64,000 nt of DNA from Telopea speciosissima (GCF_018873765.1 NC_057919.1:59681484-59745483); one strand, 5' to 3'; shown: positions 33,365 to 44,925, numbered from the stretch's first letter. Translations and numbers: made by a program. Notes: generated by a model not told the origin, from the sequence alone.

Positions 33365-33879
33365 TAAAAAATAACTTCCATTTTAGGAACCCCCCCCAAC
33401 ATAGAATCCCTTACCTAAGAATTTGTGTGTTAGAGATAGGTAAACTTTATCCTCCATTTTATGATCAAAGGTAGGACAAAACCTTCAAAGGTAGAAATAC
33501 TAGGAATATGCTTTGAGTTACCTAATTAATTTGGTTTGAATGAAATTGGAAGTATATAGAATAGATTTTATGTTTTTTTGGGGTAAAATATAGAATAGAA
33601 TAGTTACTAGGAATATGCTTTTAGTGTACACGTGCTCTCCTCTTTCTGAAAGTTTGGACGGTGTAGAATTAATTAGGCAATCAAAAAAAGTGTGGACCAT
33701 CCATCTCTCTCGCTCTCAAGTCTCAAAGTGAAACAAGGAATTAAACATATGGTGTGGAGACTGTCCATCACAGTCATCAATAATTTAAGGTGGACAAAAA
33801 ATCTTTTGGAATTCTTGGTGGGTTCCCATCAAAACCCAAGAGTTAGCCATTGCTCATTATTGGTCGAAAAGTTCGGTAA

Positions 33880-33946
33880 ATATAAACAACAACAACAATA
33901 AAACAATCCAGTCATATCTTGATTAAATGAGGTCGGCTATATGGAT
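33880..33946 (+). repeat. (AAC)n-linked dispersed repeat, interrupted by a hAT MITE
   Basis: The sequence runs AAACAACAACAACAATAAAA, then ATGAGGTCGGCTATATGGAT; AAC runs followed by a GGTCGGCTAYATGGAT motif are a common dispersed repeat of plant genomes. It resumes after the MITE at 34217 (ATATGGATCC). Confidence 0.55.
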
Positions 33947-34216
33947 TAGGGATGTAAACGAGTCGGATTCAGTTCGGATAGTGCTAAATTTGTATCTACA
34001 TTCGATTAGTTTTTGGACAGATTTGGATACTGTTAAATGAATACGGACACAGATATGGAACGAATATTTTATCTATTTACATGTAAATATAGCTTTTCGG
34101 ATAGCTATAGTCTATCCGTATGCGCATCCGTTTAGCTTTCCAATGGATTCGGATAGTGTTAAACGAAAACAGACACGAATATAGAAACGGATTTCGGCTA
34201 TTCATTTACACCCTTA
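33947..34216. mobile_element. hAT MITE with perfect 8-bp TSD (270 bp)
   Basis: Terminal inverted repeats TAGGGATGTAAACGA and TAAGGGTGTAAATGA, flanked by ATATGGAT at 33939-33946 and 34217-34224. An 8-bp TSD with TAGGG-TGTAAA ends is diagnostic of hAT. The interior repeats CGGATAG/TATCCG words and does not code. Confidence 0.9.
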
Positions 34217-34224
34217 ATATGGAT

Positions 34225-37200
34225 CCTTTCAAAACAATATAGGAAAAAATTGAGACAGTCTTTTCTGCCTTGTTCTATGTAAGATGCACGAAAGTAGGGA
34301 CAGCTCAGAAGTAGAGGATCCAGATCCGATCCTCACCAAGAAAGGAATAAAAGAGTGATGCAGAATAGAAAAAAAAAAAAAAAGAAATAAAAAATGAAAG
34401 TAATAGGAAAAAAGATACCCAATAAGATTTACACGTGTAAGTGTAAATCCCATGACTTATCATGTGAGGGATGGGAGAGAGAATCCCCATTCTCAAATCA
34501 TGGGAATCTTTTTGTTTAGATTCCTTCGGAATACGAATCTTCCATCAATTGTTTTATTTGAAAGAAAGAGAGAGCATTGACTCATATATCAACATACTAA
34601 AAAAAATTGAATTTATCACATTCAATAACATGCTTTAAGGGCTTTAAGAAAAACAGACATGCCATTTTCTATATAAAATCTCTTCATGGTGAAAGTTTCC
34701 TATATAGAATCTTGAGGGCTTGGCGTATGATCTGTTTTGCGGGTCATAATCTGACCCGTTGAACTGCCCATACACACTATGAGTTCTATGAAGCTATGAA
34801 TTCATATAGTGTTGATTCATATCAGCCCTTGATCATTTAGGGACCGTCAAATTTAGAGTAGCTTAAATTTGGTAATTCATCAAAACCTTTCCCTGCCTAA
34901 GGATTTTCTTTTGCACTTGCTCTATTGTGACCAAGGGGTCTCGGATTTGAGTTTTTGAAACAACTTCTTCGTGAAATAGGGTTAAGGTTGCATATATTAT
35001 GACTCTCTCTAGACCTTGCACTGACGGGAACCTTATAGTTGACCGAGTTGACTATATCGACGGAAGCCAAACGATCCTGCCAACTTGGACGGCTGATGTG
35101 GATTTTGTCAATGTGGGCCATTTCCTTCTGTAGCACTAAAGATGAACAACTCACCTACTCTCTCCCCTTCACCCATAAAAGTAAGTGGGGTTGACCGTCA
35201 ACACGCGCTCCAAGATTAAAAAAAAACAGACAAAACTTTTCTCCCTGCCTACTTTGACTGTGACTGTGACTGACATATGATACATCCATTCAAAACAAAA
35301 CAAGAAAAGAATAAAGAAAATATTAATCAGAGAGAATATTCTTATATCAGATCCCTCCCTATATAAGGTGGAGAAAAGATGCATTGTTTCTATTTTAGCC
35401 ATCACTTTTTACTTTATATGGATGCTTCGGAATAATGCTCTTTTAGGAATATTAAGCCCAATCCTCATGCTATTGTACGGTTAGTTTACAAGTGGTCGTC
35501 TGAATTAAATATTTGGGAGAGAGAGAAATGTTGCTTGGTCGCATAACCCTGTTATGCTAATGTGGACACCAACTAGAGCGCTTGTTCAGACATCCAACAT
35601 TGGAGGGGGGAGGGAGGCAAAGGGAAGGGTCATTTTGCTACATCCTGTGTTTGGGCATAGGGGCACACAACCAAGCAATGTTCTTTTTCCCGTCCCCCAA
35701 CTTGGTGTTCAAAATCATTCAGTTTGAATAATGAATGTGTAGGACCATCACAAGAATCGAAGATTCCTAGAATGTTTCGGAGATGCAACAAACAAGAGAG
35801 TATGGGTGGATAAATTTAACAATCTAAACGAAGTGAGTAGAAAGATGGTGACTTGTTTTTTTTTATGGAACAAAGGAGGGATGGCCTTGGGAACTGTTTA
35901 ATTTACTCTTAGATATGTCTTTTTTCTCTTTTTTTTAAAGATAAAAGTCGTTTGATCCTATAAATATACTGAAACAAAGTAGGAATGTCATCTTTGTTGC
36001 TCATGTAAGAGCAACACGATCTCGCATAATTAGGCTCTCAGAATCAGTTGTGGACTATGTTTGTAATTTTTTTTCAACAATTTAACAAAAAAAGAAAATA
36101 ATCACTTTTTTTTTTGGTAAAAGAAATTCTATTGATTGAAGCGTGAAAAAAAAAATAATCACAATGACCTTGAACGACTGGGATCTCAACCGGTCAATGG
36201 GTCCCATCCAATGACCTTGACAAGTCTAGATCACTTACCCATATGCTTCTTCATATATTAAAAGATGGTCTGTTTTACGCTGAGAGGCGGACTTTTAAGG
36301 CCAGTTCAAGGCCCATAAAGTTTGATTGGACCGGTGAGCAGCCCAATCCAACAACTTGGCCGTCGGTCTATTCTCCTTGGAGGCATTTGCCCAATGAGGG
36401 ATCAAGAACGTCTCCAGGGAGCAGGGAACACTCAGGGTGCTGCCAGCCGTTGGACTGTATCGCACACATCCCTAGGCATGCACCGAGATGTGTGCAGCAC
36501 AACTCAACCGCTGGTTGCCCCCTGTGTAGACACCTCCTTGGAGGCGAGCTAAATTGCCCAATGAGGCATCCGATGGCTAGACAGCTTGGCACACATCCCG
36601 ATGCATGCCAAACTAACCGTCGGATGCTCATTGGGCACTCATTGGACTGGCGCGTTCAAAGAGAGGAGTCAGATCCAACAACCTAAAAGGTGGGTTGGCT
36701 TAACTCTGCCAAAACCTACTGCTTACGTCGCTGCAGCTATTTGCAGCTAACATTGGGAGATGGAGTTTTAAAGCTGAGGGAAAACAAGCAATTGTAGAAG
36801 ACAATCCTTTGCCTGTTATGTTTGACCCTTTATAGGTAGCTCAAGTTCCTCTCCAAAGTTCAAACAGGGAATGGTTTTCTATTTTACTTGGATTCTTAGG
36901 AATGATGTTCTGTTTCGAACCAAAAAGGCCTAGTCCATATCAGACTCTGAAACTGATATATAAGTGGATGGGCGTGTGTAATGCATCTGTTGCAGTCCTT
37001 TAGGAGTTTCAGAGATTAACAGAAGAGATTATGAATCTTATAACATGTGATAGGTAGTTTTGAATCTTCCTCAGGCAGTGCTGGTGGGTTTCAATACTGA
37101 TATGAAGCCTTTCATCTATGAGGAGCTGATCTAACTTGGTCCAAAGCTCTATATAAATTGCAGACTTAATTATTTCACATGGAAAGTCAGATAAAGGCTG

Positions 37201-37864
37201 AAATTTCGAGCATAGGTAAGCTTTCTTTTGCTTAAGAAGTCCTTCACGACAAGGGTGTACTTGGAAGAACAACCCCCCCGGGGTGGTGCGAACACAATGA
37301 ATCACCTGAGTTGGAACGGTCAGTGTTAGGGGGATTAAGTCCCCTTAAACTCTTCATATATTAGGGACCTTGATTAAAAAATTAAACATGTTTTACAAAA
37401 ATTGGAAGTAACCCAAGAATAGTCAACATTGAAATTATTAAAATATCCCTGATAAGTCTCCAAGCCAGAAAGGCAGTCAAACAATACAGATGTTGACCAA
37501 TATTTTGGATTAGGTTTTCAAAATATGGTTTACCCAAAAGCGAGTTCTGGTGCAAGTGTTTCTATTTACCAAAGTTCAACTGAAGCAATGACAAGAGCTA
37601 AACACAAGCTTTCATAGTCTTTGCACATTAGAATTAGATGGGTCCAATTCCAATGAGGAAAGGATAAAGCATAAGCTGTAAGTGCACCTGGTGGGTGCCT
37701 GATTCTATGAGATGAGAAGCTGGCCTTGCCTTATTCAAAATCTTTCAAGCAAACATGGGTACTATATGATGTATAACAATGCTTCTAAGCTACATCTTAG
37801 TTACAATTGAATGAAAAGTCAGGGAATAAAAGATATCAGGTATCAGGAAACACCATGTGACCTC
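34225..37864. other. Intergenic DNA with foldback fragments
   Basis: No gene recognised. A foldback at 35515-35691 has arms ATGTTGCTTGGT / ACCAAGCAAT and GGGAGAGAG / TTTTTCCC ends but no matching TSD. The GC-richer block 36240-36690 contains repeated CTCCTTGGAGGC, GCCCAATGAGG and a GCACACATC / GATGTGTGC hairpin, looking like a composite of decayed elements. The last few hundred bases should hold the 3' UTR of the LIFEGUARD gene. Confidence 0.5.
35515..35691. mobile_element. Foldback MITE (~177 bp)
   Basis: Inverted arms: AAATGTTGCTTGGT at left against ACCAAGCAATGTT at right, with purine/pyrimidine outer ends. No TSD seen, so the borders are approximate. Confidence 0.5.
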
Positions 37865-40800
37865 CTACCCTTCTGATTGCATACCCCTGAGCACCCGCAA
37901 GATGGCGAGGAACAAATTGAGGATATCCAGATAGAGTACTGCAGAAGCCCATATGTACTCGTCGTAAGTGAAGCGCTTTATCAAGTTGTCTGTGTCATAA
38001 ACTAGATACCCTGAGAAAATCATGGCACCAATGGCACCATAAATTGCAACTGATGTTGGCCCAAGTGGGAAGAACATCTGCTTCATAAGAGACAAAGCAA
38101 AACAAAAAACAGAGGGTCCAAGTTAGATTTTTATCTTCACATGATAGTGCCAATGAGAATTCTAGTGAAATACGATTCCAAACATGCTTGTTGGACATCC
38201 AACAAGATAAAATATTTGCAAACATACAAACATGCATGTGGGTAAGGAAGCATGAAGAGACTAAGAGAGGACTAAAAAAGTCTAGTTGACCTGGATGAAG
38301 CCTGTAAGCATGAGGACAATGAGGGAGGAAAACAAGATTGGTCCAAGATAGCTGAAATCTTTGCCCTTCCTTGAAGCCCAGAATGTGTACCCGGTCAAGG
38401 AACAAACCACAGCTGAGGTTAAAATTAATGCTTCAAGTACAATTTTTCCTGCAAATTTTCGGCAATCATAAATAAGTAATGTAGATGAAGACCATTATGA
38501 ATGCCAGAAACTAGTCAAATGCCACCGGGTTCCCAGTTCTGTTCTTTAAGTGCTTCGATCAGAAGCGATAGCTTACAAAGATCACCAACCAGGAGGAGTA
38601 AAGATAACTAACCTTCCGTATTTGCACAGACTACCCCTACAGTGATACTCAGGGATGCAGTGAACAGCCCCAGAAATACAAAGTTCAATGGATGCTTCTG
38701 GTGATACATGTACAATGGCCACATAACTGCACAGTAAAATTCAGGGTCTGTGAGTAAGATATAGCTGAAAATAAGACATAAACTGCGTCAAATAAGTCCT
38801 GCAACATCTGTCAGCTCAAATAGATGAACGAGTGTGATGCAGGACAATCTTGGACTTGGCCGACCCAACTGGTGTACTACATTGGACCGACCCAAACCCA
38901 GTTGAACCAGGTCCAGTTTGAGTATTTGGATCTAGTAGGATTTTTAGGAAGTTTATTTTATTTGGGAAATTATTATGTAATCTTTTATTTTAAGGTGGTT
39001 GTTAGACATATAGGGAAATTTCCAATTTGAGTTTTATTGAGTTTCTATTTTAGTTAGCCTGGTTTTAGTAAGTAATTAGGAGTTTTTATTTTTGGGTGCC
39101 TTATCTTTCTCTTTATATATTGATGTAATTCCCCATTGTTTGAGATACGCAAGAATGAATTAAAAGAAAAGTGAGTTTGTGTGTGTGTGCAATATCTCCC
39201 CCCCCCCCCCCCCTTCTTCTCCCCACCCTCTGATTTCTTCTCAGATTTCCCCTCTCCTATTCTGTCCCCCATTATCTGGTATCAAAGCCAAAGGATCCCA
39301 TCTTCTTCCTTCACTTGTGATCTATTTCCCCCATTCTATTCTTGTCCCTCCCTTGTCTTTCCTATTCCCTCTTTCCTATTACAGTTCTGCAGTACAGTGA
39401 AAAAAAAATTTCCATCGATTCCCACTGCACCCGCCAGCCACTTTCTCCTACCCTCCATTTCCCCACCTTCTTCCCGCTGTGAAGCACCCATCCATTTGAT
39501 TCCCACAAAAAAAAAAAATCCCACAACCCACCACCCCCATCTTGGTTCCTCCCGAACCAGAAAAAAAAAAAACAAAAAACAAAAAAAAAAGGAGAGAAAA
39601 GATCAGAGAAGGGAGGAAATTGAGAGAGAGGAAGAGATCCCTGGTTCCCGTCGGTGTCGTCGGACCCCTGCACTCTAGCTCGGTTCCGTCGTCGCCGTGG
39701 GAGTCATCGTTGATTTTGAACTCCACCACCGCTGGCTCGAAATCTTTGCGCCATTAGTTTCTCCGCTGGATTCCTGCTAAAATTCCGCTGCCAGAGGAAG
39801 ACGACCCTCCTCGCCACGTCTTCAACTCCATGCGAAGGCTCTCTTCAGCCCTCTCAAACACGTCTTCCACCCTGCTGAGTGCTGAAACACGATAAGTCCT
39901 CTTTAAAGTCCTTTTTTTGTTTTTTCCCAATTTGCCCTCCCCTTTTCTTCATATTTGGGTTCATCCTTTCTTTTTGTTCTTTATTGTTCCAAGTTTGCCC
40001 CCCCATCTCTCCCGTGTCATTCAGAATTTTAGTTGAATCTCCATAATTACAAATCTGCCATCCATTTAGCAAATTTCAGTTTAATTACAATTCTGCCACT
40101 GTCCTTATAACCTTCATTGTATTTACAATTGTACTATCAATGTTCTACAAACCACCACCGAACCGAATTCGTTTAGTTACAATCCACCAGCTGCTCTATC
40201 CTATAACTGTAAAAGCGTTGCATCAAGTATTTTCTCCTCATGGATTTGTTGAAAAGATCAATATCTTTCATCAGTTTGCTATTGTTTGTCAAGCTTTTGT
40301 CCAATATCAGTCACTCCTGAGTGCCGTTTCAGCAAGGAATATTCTTCAAGGCCGTAATATTTATGATGATTGTTGTACACTGATCATCCAATTTTCATAC
40401 CTAAGTGAGGTACAATTGAACTACAAACGGTCAACGGGTTTCACGAACACATCCATGCCTTCAGAATAAAAAGACAGGAGAACTATGATTGAAGCATCAC
40501 CGACAGAATCACTTCTAGGAGATTCCAGTGCACTAACAGACGACTCTACTGAAGATGTCTCTGTTAAAGAGATTCAAGTCGACAAAGTTGAAGCGCCAAA
40601 AGACGAGCCGAATGGATTAACGCAAGTGGAAGAACAAATTGAAACTGGACATGATGATAGAGAAGAACAGAACGATCCGATCAAGATTGCAGCCGTGGAA
40701 CCGATCAATGGTCCGATTACAGTGGCAAAACCCTGTGGTCATATTCCAATCAAAGTCATATCATTTGTTGACGACCATCGGGAGATCGTAACAGTTGATC

Positions 40801-42747
40801 GGGAAATGTGCGGGATCATCACCCCATCTAAGCTTTTGATCATGGAAGCTGATCAAGTGGTGCTGATCCTTTCCTTCTTTAAAACTCATTGTTGAGTTTT
40901 TCTTAACCACGGGAGAGTTGATGCAGGACAATCTTGGACCGGGCCGATCCAACTGGTGTACTACATTGGACCGACCCAAACCCAGTTGAACCAGGTCCAG
41001 TTTGAGTGTTTGGATCTAGTAGGATTTTTAGGAACTTTATTTTATTTGGGAAATTATTATGTAATTATTTTAAGGTGGTTGTTAGACTTTCCAATTTGAG
41101 TTTTATTGGGTTTCTAGTTTAGTTAGCCTAGTTTTAGTAAGTAATTAGGAGTTTTTATTTTTGGGTGCCTTTTATTTCTCTTTATATATGATGTAATTCC
41201 CCATTGTTAGAGATATGCAAGAATGAATTGAAAAAAAAGTGAGTTTGTGCGTGTGCACTCACACCCCCCCCCTTCTTCTTCTTCTCACGGCTTCTTCTTC
41301 CCCCCTCCCCCCCCCCCCTGATTTCTTCTCAGATTTCCCCTCTCCTATTCTGTCCCCCATTAGAGTGACTGCTAACCAAAATTTTACATGGGCCAGGCAT
41401 GAATGGCCAGTTCATCTATTTTTCCTAAACTATCTGATTTATTGTCACTTTCTGAAATAAACAATATTACTTTAACTTAAAATGCAGAGAAAAAGAAAAT
41501 TCAAGCATTTGCAATCAACATATGAAAGAAGAAATTTACTCTCTCTGGATTCTTATTTTATCTATTGGTGCTAACAAGAAGATGATAAATCAAATAGCAA
41601 AACAAAGCAGACATGGCGCTACTGTAACTACTTCACATCCTACGACCAATTCATACAAACCAGAAAGAGAGTTAGGCCAACTTGCAATTTGAACTTCCTC
41701 TTTATTGATCAAGAAACATCCTGTACTATTGATAAGGAGATCTATCCAACGAAGTCTTGCAGTTCATATGTGACTCAAATTTTAATAGTTCATGGCATAA
41801 GCATGGTAATTCTTAATTTGAACCAGACCATTGTATGTGCTTCCCGACCACAATTTGGAACGAAGAAATTCAACCCACATACACCCTCCCCTTAAGCATT
41901 TCATGGAAATCCCTCCAAGACATGTATGGGAAAATACTTAATGATTTACATGCAATATCTTCATATAAAATCATCTAAACTAGCTTTATTTTTCAGATCT
42001 TCCCTGAAATAATACTCAGGTAAAGCTTGTGCCTTAGAGAACAGGGAAAGAATCACCCAACAATTAGTGAGCCAAAGATCAGAAAAGAGCCCTTGACTTC
42101 AATAGAAATGAAAGACAAAAAGAATTACATTCTTTCCAAAATTTCTAGCTATGATGAATCTGTCAAGCAAAAATAAAGAATTAAAGGACGCAACAAACGG
42201 AAATCACAACCATCCAGAAAATTAAAAGGCCAAGAAAAAGAAAGTCAACTTCTTTATGCCGATCAGGAAGAACAAGCAACAGCAAACATTACAAAGTCAT
42301 ATTCCCTAAAAGCAGAGGCAAAAGCAAGTAAATACAAACCTTTAAGTACGAAAAATTAAGACCCAGAATAAATTAATTAAAGAAAAAAAAGAAAGGTTAA
42401 CAACAAACATTCTTCAGATCCAAAAAAAACAACACAAAATCCAAACCCAAAAACACAATTAGCATAAAAAGTGTAGAAAAGGGGGGAAGAAGAGAATAAG
42501 GAGACATACGAATCATGGGCAAGAAGGCGAAGAACAACAATAGCCCGGGGCTTCCCTTAAGGAGTTCATTCATGGGAGTGTACAAGACGGTTGCAGAAGA
42601 GACGATCGTTGTGAGTACGATCTGGGCAGAAAGGATTCCGTATACCTTCCGTATGAATCCCCATCGAAGCTCGTTCTCTCCATAGCTCAACCCTGGGTAA
42701 AGCGTCCCCTCCTCTAAGTCTCCCTTGCTCACGCTCGTGAATCCGTA

Positions 42748-42750
<3 letters not shown>
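37865..42750 (-). CDS. LFG: LIFEGUARD / BAX inhibitor-1 motif family membrane protein (4 exons, 241 aa)
   Basis: Exons on the - strand: 42510-42750, 38613-38726, 38291-38448, 37865-38077; 726 nt in total, all junctions GT-AG and in frame. The protein starts MYGFTSVSKGDLEEGTLYPG, then the family block ELRWGFIRKVYGILSAQIVL, followed by about seven hydrophobic segments. Further family blocks are YMYHQKHPLNFVFLGLFTAS, GYTFWASRKGKDFSYLGP, and the C-terminal YLVYDTDNLIKRFTYDEYIW with LYLDILNLFLAILRVLRG. LFG/BI-1 proteins are multi-pass ER, Golgi or vacuolar membrane proteins that restrain cell death and affect Ca2+ balance; this role is family knowledge. Intron 1 is 3783 bp because an LTR element has inserted in it. 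The coding frame is intact. I cannot assign the LFG number. Confidence 0.94.
38830..38834 (+). repeat. Left TSD of the intronic LTR element (GAGTG)
   Basis: GAGTG here and again at 41363-41367 frames the element exactly. Confidence 0.9.
38835..39274 (+). mobile_element. 5' LTR of the intronic element
   Basis: 440 bp, TG...TA ends. TATA-like TTATATAT lies at 39113-39120, followed by (GT)n and a C-run near 39180-39212 that differs in length and composition from the 3' LTR. Confidence 0.9.
40140..40469 (+). pseudogene. Captured PTB-like RNA-recognition motif fragment (109 aa)
   Basis: The frame matches the second RRM region of plant polypyrimidine tract-binding proteins: NRIRLVTIHQLLYPIT (RNP2-type strand), LHQVFSPHGFVEKI, QAFVQYQSLLSAVSARN (RNP1-type strand), LQGRNIYDDCCTLIIQFSYL, VQLNYKRSTGFTNTSMPSE. 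Homology seems to continue through the TAA (SE-stop-K-D-R). PTBs of this type are about 400-450 aa, so roughly a quarter is present. Several family positions look altered, so neutral decay is likely after capture. The segment has no evident intron, hinting at capture through RNA; this last point is inference. It is not a host PTB gene: it sits wholly between the two LTRs. Confidence 0.8.
40485..40895 (+). other. Unidentified acidic open frame (136 aa) inside the intronic LTR element
   Basis: The frame starts MIEASPTESLLGDSSALTDD. Its first ~75 residues are rich in D/E/T/S; the second half is more folded-looking (KPCGHIPIKVISFVDDHREI, DREMCGIITPSKLL). I do not recognise the family. It may be a second captured fragment or ordinary element sequence. 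It ends just before the polypurine tract. Confidence 0.45.
40919..41362 (+). mobile_element. 3' LTR of the intronic element
   Basis: 444 bp, same ends as the 5' LTR. Differences by eye include CTTGGACC-GGGCCGATCC versus CTTGGACT-TGGCCGACCC, a missing ~11-bp segment near 41090, and different C/T-run lengths. Confidence 0.9.

Positions 42751-42751
<1 letters not shown>

Positions 42752-42785
<34 letters not shown>
42752..42785. repeat. (CT)n microsatellite in the LFG 5' UTR
   Basis: About 17 CT units on the + strand lie directly upstream of the LFG start codon, giving (GA)n in the transcript leader. GA tracts are common in plant 5' UTRs and promoters. Confidence 0.92.
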
Positions 42786-42789
<4 letters not shown>

Positions 42790-43456
42790 CTTCTCTCTGC
42801 AATTTTGGATTCTCCTCCCAAGAGTTGAAGAAACAAACTAGCGGAGAGGAGAAAAAGAAAAGAGATTGATATAATGATATGTGATTTCACACAAGAAGAC
42901 AAAAAAGAAGTCAATAGATTGACGAAACTAACCTCTTGAGGCGGAGATATACGAAGGTGTCCATTTGAGTCATTTCACATACTCTGATGAATAATGATGA
43001 GATTCCAGGAAAAGCAAGAAGATTAATTGATCTCACACCGTTCAAAGTTCAATCATAGGGTTCTGTTTACATCACCCTCGTTGGATGGTCAAGATTAGGT
43101 GGGGTCGATTTGGGGTCCATGTGGTTTTGTGAAATCACCTTTGTTGATATTTCCAGCAATTCAACGCTGTTGTGTAGGTCACTAGGTTGGTGACAGTTCT
43201 CTTTCATTTGTTAGGAAAGTTATAATGGGTGGGGGCCACTTTCAGGTGAGACATAGCTGAGAGAGACAGCTGTTTAACATGATAATTACGTTGGATCGGG
43301 TCGCCGGACGACCTCGTCGTTAATCATGGGGTGGATATTTTAGTCATTTCAAACAAGAGAAAGATGTCCTTTTGACTCCTTAATCCAAAAAGACGAAAGA
43401 GTCCCACTCGCTGACAGGGAATGATTACTCATAATTAATGGATTGGGGCGTGTAAC
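42786..43456. other. LFG upstream region, no clear TATA box
   Basis: This should contain the LFG promoter and the start of its 5' UTR (- strand). AT-rich words are present near 42868-42880 but no convincing TATA box. Nothing else recognised. Confidence 0.4.
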
Positions 43457-44584
43457 CGGGGTGTCAACTGGTCGGGTTCAGTCGGGTTTGATTGGGCTTA
43501 CCCGGGTCTCACGGTACTTAAAGCCTACATCGTGATGAATTAAAATCTTCTGCAGTACCCGGAAGGACGGCAGTGCACATCCGACTGCACAGTAGAGACC
43601 ATGTGTGCCACGTGAGCTCTGTTGTGCCGTTGGATGTGCACTGCTGGCCCACCGGGTACTGCAGAGGATCCTGGTCGCATCGTGATCTCCTGTTTAAGTA
43701 TTCGGGTCAGGTCTGGTCGGGCTCGGTTGGCTAGGTCGGTCTTTGGGCTATAATCGAGTAATATAATCAGTCCTTAACCGGGTCTTAAACGGTGCAAAGT
43801 TGGGCTATGGGCCTGTTTAAATATAAACGGGCTTTAAACGGTGCAGCCCATTAAAACTAAATATTTTAATTTTATTATGAATGGATGTCTGAATTTTTAC
43901 CATTGAACTGTCATTTGTTTTTACTTTTTGCCTCCTTGAGCTCAAAATATTTTGTGTTAGAATTGAATTTATACTGTTTGAAGCTATTTCTTTGCGTTGT
44001 ATGCTTGTATCAAAAAGAAAAAAATGGCTCACAGAGTCATTCAGTTTCAGTGCAACCCTCAGATTTTCATCTTACTTCAAGGGCTTTCTTATGGTTAAAA
44101 AGGACTCTAGCGTCGTCTCTTCGGTGATTGGCGACATTGTTTTTGAAAATTTATAGCTGGAAACCTTTCTTCTCCCTATGTAGTTTTGTTATTGGAGATG
44201 TCTATGGAATTGCAGAATTGCTACCTATGACAAGTGTACAAAGATTGTTCCAATATTTGGGGGTTTGCTTCCAAATATTAAAAAAATATACGGCCCAGCC
44301 CAACAAAAGTTAATGTTATAAATAGATTTGGGCCAACAAATCAAATAAGGCCCAAGCCCATAGCAAAGTTTACAAGTTAAAGGGTCGGGCTAGGTCGAGT
44401 TGTAACCGGTCGGGCCTAAAATTGGTCAGTCCGGTCAGGCGCCCGACAGGCTAGGACCCTACATTGGACCGCCCGGTTAGTAAACATGTCGGGCTCAAGC
44501 CCGACACGTTTAGTAAAAGGGCCGGGCTTTAGTCAGGCGGGCTCGATCGATTCTGCCGGGCCGGGCCTGGAATTGACACCCCTA
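43457..44584. mobile_element. hAT-like non-autonomous element (~1.13 kb) with a nested MITE
   Basis: The ends are inverted: CGGGGTGTCAACTGGTCGGG at left and, inverted, TAGGGGTGTCAATTCCAGGC at right, the usual plant hAT type. The arms are rich in GGGCC/CGGGTC words, the middle (43870-44290) is AT-rich and non-coding. Flanking 8-bp sequences do not match. The right border falls exactly inside one arm of a foldback MITE (44585 onward). A Mutator-like MITE is nested at 43537-43677. Confidence 0.65.
43537..43677. mobile_element. Mutator-like foldback MITE with perfect 9-bp TSD, nested in the hAT element (141 bp)
   Basis: Flanked by CATCGTGAT at 43528-43536 and 43678-43686. Inverted arms share TCTGCAGTACCCGG / CCGGGTACTGCAGAGGAT and GCAGTGCACATCC / GGATGTGCACTGC. 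Confidence 0.9.
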
Positions 44585-44740
44585 CCATGCTGCTTAGACA
44601 CAGGGCCGCATGCAATGACCACCTTATCCCCACCTAGGCAAGGCGCTCAGGCAGGGGTAAGGAGGTCATTGCATGTGACCCTGTGTCTATGCAGCATGGC
44701 CGTTGGGGCAGCCTGTGCCGTAGAGGATCTGGATCACAAA
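44585..44740. mobile_element. Foldback MITE, left arm truncated at the hAT border
   Basis: CCATGCTGCTTAGACACAGG and CAATGACCACCTTATCCCC at left pair with GGGGTAAGGAGGTCATTGC and CCTGTGTCTATGCAGCATGG at right. The right arm continues (CCGTTGGGGCAGCCTGTGCC, GTAGAGGATCTGGATC), but its left counterpart is missing where the hAT element begins. The intact relative is at 46323-46511. Confidence 0.75.
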
Positions 44741-44925
44741 ATTTTTGCAGTAATTTAACCTTTTGACTTTGCACATGCCTTTACTTGCTTTGAAAACAGT
44801 ATGGGCTTTATTTTTTGTGGATATTTCTCACTCTACAATGTAAACTATTCTATGATTTCACATACTAGTAGGACTAGGCAACAAACGATTTCCCCTCTCA
44901 CATATCTATTTCCCACAGCCAATAA

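Larger units (their letters stand above)
38835..41362 (+). mobile_element. Non-autonomous LTR retrotransposon (2528 bp) in LFG intron 1, carrying a captured gene fragment
   Basis: Two LTRs (38835-39274, 440 bp; 40919-41362, 444 bp), both TGATGCAGGACAATC ... CCCCCATTA, enclose a 1.64-kb interior. A primer-binding site TGGTATCAAAGCC (39277-39289) follows the 5' LTR, and a purine-rich CACGGGAGAGT precedes the 3' LTR. The TSD GAGTG is perfect. No gag, protease, integrase or RT is present, so it must have been moved by another element's proteins. The interior carries a PTB-like RRM frame and an unidentified acidic frame. It lies antisense to the host gene. The LTRs differ by several substitutions and small indels, so it is not brand new. 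Confidence 0.9.

Noticed and set aside
36243-36686. 147-aa + strand open frame
   Set aside because: Lies in a composite of decayed GC-richer repeats with internal hairpins; no domain recognised.
39181-39678. 165-aa + strand Pro/Ser-rich open frame
   Set aside because: It starts in the C-rich LTR tract and runs through A-runs of the element leader; low complexity and no domain.
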